A stretch of 64,000 bases of DNA, from the NCBI RefSeq assembly GCF_000739995.1, contig NZ_BBJX01000013.1, positions 87,572-151,571 on the forward strand, given 5' to 3'. Both the position numbers and the translations under genes were made by a program. The DNA is from Comamonas granuli NBRC 101663. GTDB lineage: Bacteria > Pseudomonadota > Gammaproteobacteria > Burkholderiales > Burkholderiaceae_C. Shown in pieces: positions 16,600 through 25,168 of the stretch (within the stretch, counting starts at the first letter, position 1; the number at the start of each line of letters is the position of its first letter). The notes under the pieces were generated by a model. The model saw only the letters and a list, made by a program, of their open reading frames with translations, had not been told where the DNA came from and ran no database searches.

Positions 16600-17028
16600 T
16601 CACTGGCCCTGGATGGCGCTGAGCATGGTCTTGGCCTGGCCGTTGAAAAAGCGCAGCGTGGCCTCGTAGCGCACGGCGTTGTCCATGAAGTTGGCGCGCT
16701 CGCGGTCCATGTCCACCGTATTGCGGTCCAGGGACGGCTGCGTCTGCACCGTGTAGCCCGCCTTGCTGTTCTGGCTGCTGCCGGGCAGTTGCGTGCTGAG
16801 CGCGAAATGCCGCGCCTGCGCGGCCTGCGCCGTGCCGCCTGGCGAGGCGAGTGCCTGGGGCGCCGTGCCGGTCGCCTCGCGCAGCGCCTGGCTGAAATGC
16901 ATGTCCCGGCCCACATAGCCCGGGGTATCGGCGTTGGCAATGTTGCTCGCAAGCATGCGCTGGCGCTCGGCACGCAGCACCAGGGCCGTGCCTTGAAAGC
17001 CGATTTGGTTCGTCATCTTGTCAAGCAT
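16600..17028 (-). CDS. flgB: Flagellar proximal rod protein FlgB
   Basis: Starting at ATG 17028 the product has 142 residues, beginning MLDKMTNQIGFQGTALVLRA, with ASNIANADTPGYVGRDMHF and the C-terminal ANFMDNAVRYEATLRFFNG. A more upstream in-frame start (17082) would add residues unlike the family, and a GAGG-like site sits right before 17028. It is the first gene of the flg operon, divergent from flgA; the shared 216-bp gap (17029-17244) must hold both promoters. Confidence 0.95.
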   Translation of the reverse strand: MLDKMTNQIGFQGTALVLRAERQRMLASNIANADTPGYVGRDMHFSQALREATGTAPQALASPGGTAQAAQARHFALSTQLPGSSQNSKAGYTVQTQPSLDRNTVDMDRERANFMDNAVRYEATLRFFNGQAKTMLSAIQGQ

Positions 17029-17244
17029 GGGGGACCTCGCACCACAGACAGCCTGGAATGCCGGATGGGGCCCGCAGGGCATTCCGGCTTGGGCTGATTA
17101 TGGAAACGCAGGGGCTTTTCTAAAGCAGGAAGAAAGCGCCGATGCAGGTGCAATTCGGGCCATTGCGCACGGGTCGGGCGTCTACAGTGGATCGGGGCCG
17201 GGCCTGCGCCCGCCTTCTTTGCATAGACCACCGGGAGAATTGCC

Positions 17245-17976
17245 ATGAACCGCTACCGCCACCCCTGGGCCGCCCGCCGCTGGCTGGCGCGGCTGCTGCC
17301 TGTGCTGGCCCTGGGCATGGGCGCGACGGCGACCCGTGCGCAAGCCGACTGGAGCCAGGTGGTGCAGCGCTGGGCCGACGCCGCCGTGCACAGCAGCGGC
17401 CTGGCGGAAAAATCTCCCCTGCGCCTGCAGGTGGATGTGGGCGCTCTCGACCCTTCCCTGCGCCTGGCGCCCTGCGCGCGTGCAGAGCCCTACCTGCCGG
17501 CGGGTGCCCGGCTCTGGGGGCGCAGCCGCTTGGGGCTGCGCTGCGTGGACGGGCCCACGCGCTGGAATGTGTTCATCCCGGTCACGGTGCAGGCCTTCGG
17601 TCCTGCCTGGGTGCTGGCAGGCAATGTGCCCGCAGGCGCCGTCCTGACGGCCGCCGACGCCGTGGAGTCCGAGGTCGATTGGGCCGCTGCCCCGGCGCCG
17701 GTGCTCGCCGACCCTGCGCTGTGGGTGGGGCAGGTGGCTGCGCGCCCCCTGCAGGCCGGCCAGGCCTTGCGCCAGTCCATGGTCAAGGCACCGCAGCTTT
17801 TTTCCATGGGGGCGCAGGTGCGTGTGTCGGCCCAGGGCCCGGGCTTTGCCATCAGTACGGCGGGCCAGGCGTTGTCAGCCGGGTCGGCGGGACAGAATGT
17901 GCGCGTCAGAATGACTAATGGAAAGATAATAGAGGGTATTGTTCTTGAAGATGGAACAATAAGCGCGCTTTTGTAG
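17245..17976 (+). CDS. flgA: P-ring assembly chaperone FlgA
   Basis: The 243-residue protein begins with a Sec signal peptide (LARLLPVLALGMGATATRAQ). A three-part periplasmic protein follows, with an SAF-like domain in the middle (GNVPAGAVLTAADAVESEVD) and the conserved C-terminal PGFAISTAGQALSAGSAGQN and VRVRMTNGKIIEGIV. It helps FlgI polymerise into the P ring. It is divergent from flgB and followed by flgM at 18069. Confidence 0.94.
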   Translation: MNRYRHPWAARRWLARLLPVLALGMGATATRAQADWSQVVQRWADAAVHSSGLAEKSPLRLQVDVGALDPSLRLAPCARAEPYLPAGARLWGRSRLGLRCVDGPTRWNVFIPVTVQAFGPAWVLAGNVPAGAVLTAADAVESEVDWAAAPAPVLADPALWVGQVAARPLQAGQALRQSMVKAPQLFSMGAQVRVSAQGPGFAISTAGQALSAGSAGQNVRVRMTNGKIIEGIVLEDGTISALL

Positions 17977-17997
17977 GTGATTTTCTGCAATCACCGC

Positions 17998-18024
17998 TAA
18001 AGTCTGTGTCCTGACGGTCGAAAA
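17998..18024 (+). promoter_or_regulatory. Sigma-28 (FliA) promoter upstream of flgM
   Basis: TAAAGTCT (17998-18005) is followed after exactly 11 bases by GTCGAAAA (18017-18024). The sigma-28 consensus is TAAAGTTT-N11-GCCGATAA, so seven of eight and six of eight positions match at ideal spacing. It lies about 45 bases before the flgM start, consistent with the usual late-class expression of flgM. Confidence 0.75.
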
Positions 18025-18068
18025 CACGGCTACCAAGCCTTGGATTGCAGAGGCCGAAGGAGCACGCG

Positions 18069-18398
18069 ATGAAAATTGGACACAACCCGGAAGCACCCAG
18101 CGCCCTGGCGCCGGGTGCAGCAGCCCGGCCTCAGGCCAAGGCTGCGCCTGCCCTGGGTGCAGGCAATGCCGCGGGCGGTGCTGCAGCGGCTGCTTCGGTC
18201 GGGGTGCCGGTCACGCTCTCCAGCGTCGCGCGCGGGCAGGGCCCGGCTTCCGGGCGCTTGCAAGGCGACTTCGACGCAGGCAAGGTCAAGGCCGTGCGCA
18301 CGGCCATCGAAAGCGGCACGTTCAAAGTGGACGCCGAGGCCGTTGCCGACAAAATGCTGGCCAACAGCCAGGAATTTCTGGCGCGCGGGCGCGCCTGA
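18069..18398 (+). CDS. flgM: Anti-sigma-28 factor FlgM
   Basis: ATG 18069 follows an AAGGAGC site and gives 109 residues. The N-terminal half is alanine/proline-rich and presumably disordered, as needed for export. The C-terminal half, with LQGDFDAGKVKAVRTAIESG then TFKVDAEAVADKMLANSQEF, is the FliA-binding region of the family. FlgM holds FliA inactive until the hook is finished and FlgM is exported. flgN follows and fliA lies convergently just beyond. Confidence 0.95.
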   Translation: MKIGHNPEAPSALAPGAAARPQAKAAPALGAGNAAGGAAAAASVGVPVTLSSVARGQGPASGRLQGDFDAGKVKAVRTAIESGTFKVDAEAVADKMLANSQEFLARGRA

Positions 18399-18436
18399 GC
18401 TTGCGGGCGGGGCACCCGCAGCGCAGTATCCATCCC

Positions 18437-18793
18437 ATGGAACTTGAACAGTCGCTCCACCTGGTAGAGCAGGAGCTGGCAAACATATCGGCCGCCATGC
18501 TGGCGGCCGATCCATTGGTGCTTGAGCGCAGCGCGGCGCAGTTGCGCGCGGCGCTGGGCGCCTTTGCCGTGGCTGCACAAGGCCTGCAAGGGCAGCCCTG
18601 GCCTGCCGCCTTGCAGCCGCGGCTGCAGGCGGTGAGCCAGCAACTGGCCTTGCAGCGCGAGCAGCTGGCGCGGCTGGGCGCGCTGGTGGAGCGGCAGGTG
18701 GCCTCGCTGCTGCCGCCCGCCGAGCATGCTCCGGCGACCTACGGCAAGAGCCCTGGGGCCACAGCTGCGCGCATCTACCGCTCGGTTTCCTGA
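18437..18793 (+). CDS. flgN: FlgK/FlgL export chaperone FlgN
   Basis: The 118-residue product starts MELEQSLHLVEQELANISAA, is almost wholly helical, and has the family's YGKSPGATAARIYRSVS-like tail. It is a small cytoplasmic chaperone for the hook-filament junction proteins. It follows flgM by 38 bases and converges on fliA with only six bases between the stop codons. Confidence 0.9.
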   Translation: MELEQSLHLVEQELANISAAMLAADPLVLERSAAQLRAALGAFAVAAQGLQGQPWPAALQPRLQAVSQQLALQREQLARLGALVERQVASLLPPAEHAPATYGKSPGATAARIYRSVS

Positions 18794-18799
18794 GTTTGC

Positions 18800-19531
18800 T
18801 CAGTGCGTGCGCATCTTGGCGCGCAAACGGGCAATCGACTGGCTGTGCAACTGGCACACGCGCGATTCCGTCACACCCAGCACTGCCGCGATTTCCTTGA
18901 GGTTCATGTCGTGCTCGTAGTACATGCCCATGATGTACTGCTCGCGCTCGGGCAGTGACTGGATGGCAGTGACCAGCGAGGAGCGCAGCCGCTGGTTGCG
19001 CAGCAGGGCCATGGGGTCGGCCTCGCTGTCGGGCGCTTCATGCCGTTCGAGGAAGCCTTCGTCGTCATCGCCGCTGCGCCCCATGTCCTCCAGGTACACG
19101 AGCTGGGTGCCGCGCACCTTGGTCAGCAGGCTCTGGTAATCGGCCAGGCTCATGTCCATCTCCGCGGCGATTTCCGATTCCAGCGGGCTGCGCCCGAGCT
19201 TTTGTTCCAGTCGCTGCACGGCTTTCTCGATGTCCTTCTGGCTCTTGCGTGCACCGCGGCTCATCCAGTCGTTGTCGCGCAGTTCGTCGAGCATGGCACC
19301 GCGGATGCGCTGCGTGGCAAAGGTCTCGAACTGCGCGCCCTGGGCCGCCTCGTAGCGCGTCAGCGCTTCGTTCAGGCCGATCATCCCCACCTGGATCAGG
19401 TCATCGAGTTCCACATTGGCCGGCAGCTTGGCGATCATGTGGTGCGCAAGGCGGCGCACCAGCGGAGCGTACTGCTGGAGCAAGGCGTTGCGATCGAGCT
19501 GGCCTTTGGCGGTGTAAGTCACTTCAACCAC
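18800..19531 (-). CDS. fliA: Flagellar sigma factor FliA (sigma-28)
   Basis: The 243-residue sigma factor has region 2 (LVRRLAHHMIAKLPANVELD, then DLIQVGMIGLNEALTRY), region 3 and region 4 (LPEREQYIMGMYYEHDMNLK, then EIAAVLGVTESRVCQLHSQS). It directs RNA polymerase to late flagellar genes and is held by FlgM. The matching promoters in this window precede flgM, fliC2 and fliS. It is the last gene of the motA-fliA minus-strand unit, six bases after the flhG-like gene. Confidence 0.97.
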   Translation of the reverse strand: MVEVTYTAKGQLDRNALLQQYAPLVRRLAHHMIAKLPANVELDDLIQVGMIGLNEALTRYEAAQGAQFETFATQRIRGAMLDELRDNDWMSRGARKSQKDIEKAVQRLEQKLGRSPLESEIAAEMDMSLADYQSLLTKVRGTQLVYLEDMGRSGDDDEGFLERHEAPDSEADPMALLRNQRLRSSLVTAIQSLPEREQYIMGMYYEHDMNLKEIAAVLGVTESRVCQLHSQSIARLRAKMRTH

Positions 19532-19537
19532 TTCGAT

Positions 19538-20341
19538 TCAATGGCTCTGGGCAAAATGCGCGGGCGTGCCTTGGGGGTAGGTCAATGGTAGCGCACACTG
19601 GTCCGTGGGGGCCGTCAGGGTGCAGGCATTCTCCAGCCACTGCAGCGCCAGGCGCTGCAGCTCCTGAGGGCGGTCGGCGCGGATGAGCGTGGTGCGCGGC
19701 TGTTGGCCCAGGTGCCGTGCTGCGCAGCGGCGCAGCGACTCCAGCGACTCCTGTGCCAGGCGCTGTGCCTGGGCAGGATAGGAGCGGCCCAGGCACGCCA
19801 CCAGGCCGGTGAGCCCGGCGTGCAGTGCCAGCAGCTTGAGCTGGCGATAGCTGTCGATCACCCCGGCCTGGCCAGGCTGCATGAGCACCAGCGGCGTCGC
19901 CATGCTGCCTTCCAGCAGGGGCGAGGCCAGCACGCCGAGCGGTGCGTACAGCACCACCAGGGCGTAGTGGCGCAGCCAGGGGTGCAGGCACTGCAGGGCC
20001 TGCGCCGGGAGCGTGCTGTGGCGGGCCAGGGTTTGCAGCCCTTTCTGCGCGGGCAGCACGGCCAGGGTGCCGGCGCCCGTTCTGCCGCCGGGGCGCAGGC
20101 CGTCGGCCCAGGCGGGCTGTGCCAGCAAATCCTGCAGGCCCGGGCTTTGCGTGGTCTCGCTGGCCGTGCCATCGAGTACCACCACCGGGTAGCCCAGGTG
20201 CTGCAGGTGCAGGCAGAGCTGCCACAGCGTTTCCAGCCCGCCGTTGGCATCGGGCGTGCTGACCATGGCCAGCAGCCGCAGGTCTTCACGGGGTGCGTGG
20301 CTCTGGAGTCCCAGGCCCTGGTGCAGTCCGAAGTCAAGCAT
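19538..20341 (-). CDS. FlhG/MinD-like protein without a Walker A motif
   Basis: Start 20341 gives 267 residues and overlaps flhF by eight bases. The sequence follows the ParA/MinD fold order (LLAMVSTPDANGGLETLWQL, HLGYPVVVLDGTAS, LVVLYAPLGVLASPLLEGS, LVLMQPGQAGVIDSYRQLKL). Where FlhG/FleN proteins have K-G-G-x-G-K-T/S it reads TPDANGGLETL, so both signature lysines are gone. FlhG normally limits flagellar number by ATP-dependent dimerisation and stimulates FlhF GTPase. This form is probably ATP-independent, perhaps a partner of FlhF. Position between flhF and fliA is exactly that of flhG. Confidence 0.75.
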   Translation of the reverse strand: MLDFGLHQGLGLQSHAPREDLRLLAMVSTPDANGGLETLWQLCLHLQHLGYPVVVLDGTASETTQSPGLQDLLAQPAWADGLRPGGRTGAGTLAVLPAQKGLQTLARHSTLPAQALQCLHPWLRHYALVVLYAPLGVLASPLLEGSMATPLVLMQPGQAGVIDSYRQLKLLALHAGLTGLVACLGRSYPAQAQRLAQESLESLRRCAARHLGQQPRTTLIRADRPQELQRLALQWLENACTLTAPTDQCALPLTYPQGTPAHFAQSH

Positions 20342-21839
20342 CGACCAGCCCCTTGTCATGGACCGGCTCGCTGGCCGGTGCGAAGAAGAAATTCAACTCC
20401 GTGGCCTTGGGGTCGAAGGCCGAGCGCACGGGGGCGCGCATGGAGGTGGCGATGAGCTGGTGCGCATCCGCGGCGGCCCAATCCTCGGGCACGCGCTGGC
20501 CATTGGTCACGCCGCGCAGCATGATCTGGTGGCGGATCAGCGCGTCGATGGCCGGGCCCAGTTTGACGGCTTCGTCGACCTTGGACAGGATGGCCTGCTG
20601 CGCCCCCGCACCGCCGGTCGTCTTGAAGGCGGTGAGCGTGTCGTCCAGCGTATCGCCATGGCTGCTGGCATTGAGCACCAGCAGGCGCTGCACCTGCGGC
20701 AGGTCGAGCACATCAAGCATGTCGCGCTTGCGCGGGTCGCGCGGGGCGATGCCGGTGGTGTCGATGAGTACCATCTTCTTGCCGCTGAGCAGGCCCAGCA
20801 GGTCCTGCAGTGCGGCGCGGTCGTGCGCCAGGTGGGCAACGACGCCCAGCATGCGCCCGAAGCTGCGCAATTGGTCGTGCGCGCCCACGCGGTAGGTGTC
20901 CAGCGTGATCAGGCCCACGCTGCCCGGGCCGTGGATGCGTGCGCACAGCGCGGCCAGCTTGGCCGTGGTGGTGGTCTTGCCCACGCCGGTGGAGCCCACG
21001 AGCGCGAACACGCCGCCCTGCTCGTACAGCGGCACCTGGCCGGCGTCGGTGTGCAGGTTGTGCTCCAGCACTTCCATGAGCCAACGCACCGATTCGCCAG
21101 CGTCCATGCCTTCGGGCATGCGTTCGAGCACGGCGCGCGCCAGCGTGGGCGAGTAGCCCGCGCGGATGAGCTTGAGCATCAGGCTGGACTGGATGGGGTC
21201 CTGCCGCGCCTGGCCCAGCCAGGAGAGTGCGTTGAATCGGTCCTCGATCAAGTCCTTCATGGCATGCAGTTCCTGCATCAGACCTTGGGTGTCCATGCTG
21301 GGGGCGGCCAGGGACACCGGGGTCGGTGCGCTGTCGCGGCGTACGGGGCGCACAGGCAGTTCATGCTGCACCTGGCGCAGCGGGTTGTGCCGCTGCACAG
21401 GGGCGGGAGCCGGGCGTTCGGCCTCGGCGGCCATGTCCCGCTCCAGGGGGGGCTGCGCGGTCTGCACCGAGGCCACGCCTTGCAGCGCTTCATGGCGGCG
21501 GCGCAGCATGCGCTCGCGCACGTAGTCCTGGAAGGACAGGGTGCTCATGGCCAGTTGTTCCGTATCTTCCTGGATGGGGCTGCGCGGCGCCGAGAGGGCG
21601 GCACGCTCCTGCAGCGATTTGCGTGCGGGGGGCTGGGCCGTCGAGACCTGCGGGCGGCGCTCCTGCGGGGCGTCGGTGCCGCTGTCGAGTGCGCCCAGGG
21701 TTTCCTCCGTGGTGGCGACCACTTCCACGCCATTGGCGGTGGGGCGGTTGGACAGGATCAGCGTGCCTTCGCCAAAGGCCATGCGGGCCTTGGCAAGCGC
21801 CTCGCGGGAGGTGGCCGCGTGGAAGCGTTTGATGTTCAT
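20334..21839 (-). CDS. flhF: Flagellar SRP-type GTPase FlhF
   Basis: The 501-residue protein has the FlhF N-terminal B segment (MNIKRFHAATSREALAKAR), a long proline/arginine-rich region, the helical N domain and a G domain. The P-loop GSTGVGKTTTTAK is at residues 282-294, followed by LITLDTYRVGAHDQL and VLIDTTGIAPRDPRK. FlhF sets the polar position and number of flagella by recruiting early basal-body parts. It lies two bases from flhA and overlaps the flhG-like gene. Its presence suggests polar flagellation. Confidence 0.96.
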   Translation of the reverse strand: MNIKRFHAATSREALAKARMAFGEGTLILSNRPTANGVEVVATTEETLGALDSGTDAPQERRPQVSTAQPPARKSLQERAALSAPRSPIQEDTEQLAMSTLSFQDYVRERMLRRRHEALQGVASVQTAQPPLERDMAAEAERPAPAPVQRHNPLRQVQHELPVRPVRRDSAPTPVSLAAPSMDTQGLMQELHAMKDLIEDRFNALSWLGQARQDPIQSSLMLKLIRAGYSPTLARAVLERMPEGMDAGESVRWLMEVLEHNLHTDAGQVPLYEQGGVFALVGSTGVGKTTTTAKLAALCARIHGPGSVGLITLDTYRVGAHDQLRSFGRMLGVVAHLAHDRAALQDLLGLLSGKKMVLIDTTGIAPRDPRKRDMLDVLDLPQVQRLLVLNASSHGDTLDDTLTAFKTTGGAGAQQAILSKVDEAVKLGPAIDALIRHQIMLRGVTNGQRVPEDWAAADAHQLIATSMRAPVRSAFDPKATELNFFFAPASEPVHDKGLVDA

Positions 21840-21841
21840 GC

Positions 21842-23917
21842 CTATGCTCCTTGGAGGATGGGGCCGATGCGGATGGTGTGCGTCTCAGGGATCTCGCTGT
21901 GCGCCAGCACCTGCAGGCGCGGTGCCATGCGGCGCACGAGCCGCGCAATGCTGCTGCGGATGGCGTCGGGCACGAGCAGGCAGGCGGGCAGGCCCATTTC
22001 CTCCTGCTTGAGCGCGACTTCGGCCGCTTTGTGCGTCAGGATGTCCGCCACCCCCGGGTCGAGCGCGGGGCCGCTGGCATTGCCCAGGGCCTGCATGAGC
22101 AGGCGCTCCAGGCCGGGTTCGATGGCGATGACGCTGAGTTCGCGCGTGGGGCCATAGATTTGCTGCACGATGGCGGGTGAAAGAGCAATGCGCACGCGGC
22201 GTGCCAGTTCGGCCGGGTCGGTGGTGGCGGCGGCGTGCTCGGCCAGGGTTTCGATGATGGTGCGGATGTCGCGGATATGCACCGATTCCTCCAGCAGCAG
22301 CTGCAGCACTCTCTGGAACGTTGCAATCGACACCATCTTGGGCACCACTTCTTCGATCAGTTTGGGGGCCAGCTTGCCCACGTGCTCCACCAGTTGCTGG
22401 GTCTCGGTGCGCGAGAGAAGCTTGGCGGCGTGCATTTGCATCAAGTGTGACAAATGGGTCGCCAGCACGGTTTCCGAATCAACCACGGTAAAACCGGCCA
22501 TTTGCGCCGCTTCCTTCTGGCGTTCGTCGATCCAGTGCGCGGGCAGGCCAAAAGCCGGGTCGGTGGTGGGTGTGCCGATCAGGGGGGTGGTGATGCCGCC
22601 GGGGTTGATCGCCAGGAACATCCCCGGGAAGGCCTCTCCCTCGCCGACCACCACGCCGCGCAGCGTGATGCGGTAGCCGCTGGGCTTGAGTTCCAGGTTG
22701 TCGCGTACATGCACGGGCGGCGGCAAGAAGCCGACCTCCTGGGCAAACTTGCGGCGCACGCCCTTGATGCGCGTGAGCAGGTCACCCTGGCGCGACTTGT
22801 CCACCAGCGCGATCAGGCGGTAGCCCAGCTCCAGCCCCAGCAGATCCACGGGCTGCAGGTCGTCCCAGGTGGCTTCGCCATCGCCCACCGCAGGGGGCGG
22901 TGCTTCCACCGGCGGGGGTGCCTTGGCGCGCTGCAGCAGCACCCAGGCGGCATAGCCGAGCAGCGCGCCGATGGTCAGGAACACCATGTGCGGCATGCCG
23001 GGGATCAGACCCAGGAATATCAGGATGCCCGCAGTCACGCCCAGCACACGCGGCGAGGTGAAGAGCTGGCGCACGATTTGCTGGCCCATGTCCGATTCCT
23101 TGCCCACGCGCGAGATCACCATGGCCGCAGCCACCGAGATCAGGAGGCCCGGAATCTGTGCCACCAGGGCGTCACCCACGGCCATCAGGATGTACGTGTC
23201 CGCTGCCTTGCCCGCCGACAGGCCGTGCTGCAGCATGCCGATGGCGAAGCCGCCGATGATGTTAATCAGCAGAATCAGGATACCGGCGATGGCATCGCCG
23301 CGCACGAACTTGGAGGCGCCGTCCATGGAGCCGAAGAAGTTGGCTTCTTCCTGGACTTCAGCGCGCCGACGCTTGGCCTCGGTCTCGTCGATCAGGCCGG
23401 CATTGAGGTCGGCATCCACGGCCATCTGCTTGCCGGGCATGGCGTCGAGCGTGAAGCGCGCGGACACTTCGGCAATGCGCTCGGCCCCCTTGGTGATCAC
23501 GATGAAGTTGATCACCACCAGAATGGAGAACACGATCAGGCCGACCGCGAAGTTGCCGCCGATCAGGAAGTGGCCGAAAGCCTCGATCACCGCGCCCGCA
23601 GCGCCCGGGCCGGTGTGACCCTCCAGCAGCACCACGCGCGTGGAGGCCACGTTGAGCGACAGGCGCATCAGCGTGGTGAGCAGCAGCACGGAGGGGAAGG
23701 CCGCAAAATCCAGCGGCTTGAGCATGTAGGCCGCCACCATCATCACCATCAGGGCCACGGCGATGTTGATGGTGAAGAAGGTATCGAGCAGCCAGGCGGG
23801 GATGGGCAGCACCATCAGCGCCAGGATGGCCACCACGAGCAGCGGGGCGGAGAGCCCCTGGACAGCCGCGGCGTTGGTGCCGGCCCATTGCCGTGCGGAT
23901 TGAAGGGAGATGGTCAT
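21842..23917 (-). CDS. flhA: Flagellar export gate protein FlhA
   Basis: The 691-residue protein has about eight N-terminal membrane helices. The conserved FHIPEP loop includes RLSLNVASTRVVLLEGHTG and GKQMAVDADLNAGLIDETEA. The cytoplasmic C-terminal domain from about residue 350 binds chaperone-substrate complexes (PLIGTPTTDPAFGLPAHWID). It forms the nonameric export gate ring. It overlaps flhB by ATGA, so expression is coupled. Confidence 0.97.
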   Translation of the reverse strand: MTISLQSARQWAGTNAAAVQGLSAPLLVVAILALMVLPIPAWLLDTFFTINIAVALMVMMVAAYMLKPLDFAAFPSVLLLTTLMRLSLNVASTRVVLLEGHTGPGAAGAVIEAFGHFLIGGNFAVGLIVFSILVVINFIVITKGAERIAEVSARFTLDAMPGKQMAVDADLNAGLIDETEAKRRRAEVQEEANFFGSMDGASKFVRGDAIAGILILLINIIGGFAIGMLQHGLSAGKAADTYILMAVGDALVAQIPGLLISVAAAMVISRVGKESDMGQQIVRQLFTSPRVLGVTAGILIFLGLIPGMPHMVFLTIGALLGYAAWVLLQRAKAPPPVEAPPPAVGDGEATWDDLQPVDLLGLELGYRLIALVDKSRQGDLLTRIKGVRRKFAQEVGFLPPPVHVRDNLELKPSGYRITLRGVVVGEGEAFPGMFLAINPGGITTPLIGTPTTDPAFGLPAHWIDERQKEAAQMAGFTVVDSETVLATHLSHLMQMHAAKLLSRTETQQLVEHVGKLAPKLIEEVVPKMVSIATFQRVLQLLLEESVHIRDIRTIIETLAEHAAATTDPAELARRVRIALSPAIVQQIYGPTRELSVIAIEPGLERLLMQALGNASGPALDPGVADILTHKAAEVALKQEEMGLPACLLVPDAIRSSIARLVRRMAPRLQVLAHSEIPETHTIRIGPILQGA

Positions 23918-25068
23918 GGCTGCTGGCCTCGGTGGGTAGCCCGCTGGAGCGGGTCAAGTTCGGGCGGAACGTAGGGGTCGGGCTGGGCGCCGGGCATGCG
24001 GCCCTGGCCGCGCAGCGCGGCCTTGAGGCGGTACACATAGGCCAGCACCTGGGCCACGGCGGTATAGAGCGGCGCGGGAATGGGCTGGTCCAGCTCGGCA
24101 TGGGCATAGAGCGCACGTGCCAGCGCCGGGGATTGCAGCACCGGGATGTCGTGGTTCTGGGCGATGTCGCGGATCTTGAAGGCCAGCAGGTCGGTGCCGC
24201 GGGCGATGACCTGGGGGGCATTCATCGCCTGGTCGTCATAGCGCAGCGCCACGGCGTAGTGCGTAGGGTTCATGACCACGAAATCCGCCTGGGGCACGGC
24301 CGTGATGCTGGCGCGGTCGGCAATCTCGCGCTGGCGCTGGCGGATGCGGCTCTTGATCTGCGGACTGCCTTCGGATTCCTTGTGCTCCTGCTTGATTTCC
24401 TCGTGCGACATCTTCAGGCGGTTCTTGAACAGCAGCGCCTGCAAGGGCACGTCCACCAGTGCGGCCAGGAACACCACCAGCAGCAGCAGGCCCAGGCCCT
24501 GGGTGAGCCAGTCGGCCACATGGCGCAGCGCGGCGCTGGACGGTTGCAGCACCAGCACGGCCACTTCGTCGATGCTGCCGCTCATGTATTTCCAGGCCAC
24601 CCCTGTCAGCACGCCGGTGAGCAGCACCATCTTGGCCACGTTGACCATTTGCTGCTTGGAAAACAGATTGGCCAGCCCGGAGAGCGGGTTGAGCCGGTTG
24701 AACTGCGGGGCGATGGGCTTGGTGCTGAAGATCCAGCCGCCTGCGAGCACGGCAGCCAGCAGGGCGGCGGCGGCGGTCAGCGCAGAGAAGACACCGCTGG
24801 CGATCAAACCCACGGCCGCCATGCTTTGCAGGCGTGCGAGCATGCTCGACGGAGTTTGCACGGTCTGTGCGTCGAAGGCCAGTTGCTGGCCCATGCCGCG
24901 CAGCAGGTGCTCCAGCAGGGCGGGGGTCAGCGCCAGCAGGGCCAGCGCGCCGGCCCCGAGGATCGCCAGGTGCGAGAGATCGCGCGACCGAGGGGCTTGC
25001 CCATCGGTGCGGGCTTTCTGGAGCTTGCGCTCCGTCGCGGGAAGGTTGCGTTCCTGGCTGGATTCCAT
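23914..25068 (-). CDS. flhB: Flagellar export switch protein FlhB
   Basis: The 384-residue protein starts MESSQERNLPATERKLQKAR, has four membrane helices and then the autocleavage motif NPTH in VVMNPTHYAVALRYD around residue 267. Self-cleavage there switches export from rod/hook to filament substrates. No Shine-Dalgarno is visible before the ATG; instead an 8-bp-stem hairpin ends four bases upstream. It overlaps flhA at its end and follows cheZ after a hairpin. Confidence 0.96.
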   Translation of the reverse strand: MESSQERNLPATERKLQKARTDGQAPRSRDLSHLAILGAGALALLALTPALLEHLLRGMGQQLAFDAQTVQTPSSMLARLQSMAAVGLIASGVFSALTAAAALLAAVLAGGWIFSTKPIAPQFNRLNPLSGLANLFSKQQMVNVAKMVLLTGVLTGVAWKYMSGSIDEVAVLVLQPSSAALRHVADWLTQGLGLLLLVVFLAALVDVPLQALLFKNRLKMSHEEIKQEHKESEGSPQIKSRIRQRQREIADRASITAVPQADFVVMNPTHYAVALRYDDQAMNAPQVIARGTDLLAFKIRDIAQNHDIPVLQSPALARALYAHAELDQPIPAPLYTAVAQVLAYVYRLKAALRGQGRMPGAQPDPYVPPELDPLQRATHRGQQP

Positions 25069-25071
25069 GGT

Positions 25072-25093
25072 GGCATGACTCGGCTGTCATGCC
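25072..25093 (-). promoter_or_regulatory. Hairpin immediately before the flhB start
   Basis: GGCATGAC (25072-25079) and GTCATGCC (25086-25093) are perfect complements with a 6-base loop. The hairpin ends four bases from the flhB ATG, in the place where a ribosome-binding site should be. No purine-rich site is visible in the 30 bases before the ATG. It could modulate translation initiation of flhB-flhA or be a protein-binding palindrome. Confidence 0.45.
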
Positions 25094-25119
25094 ATTGTGG
25101 CCAGGGGGTGCGGAAACTA

Positions 25120-25159
25120 AAGCCCGAATAGCGGCCTGTGGTGGCGCTTATTCGGGCTT
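25120..25159 (-). terminator. Hairpin terminator candidate after cheZ
   Basis: AAGCCCGAATA (25120-25130) pairs perfectly with TATTCGGGCTT (25149-25159). On the minus strand the hairpin begins about ten bases after the cheZ stop and is followed by TAGTTTCC, a weak U-tract. It could end part of the mot-che transcript so that flhB onward has its own promoter in the 50 bases that follow. Confidence 0.5.
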
Positions 25160-25168
25160 GGAAGGGGA

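Noticed and set aside
17121..17143. TAAAGCAG...GCCGATGC as a sigma-28 promoter for flgA
   Set aside because: The spacer is 9 bases instead of 11, and flgA is usually not a sigma-28 gene; left unassigned.
17153..17167. TGGCCCGAATTGCAC (minus strand) as a sigma-54 promoter for flgB
   Set aside because: The GG-to-GC distance is 8 bases rather than 10, so it does not fit.
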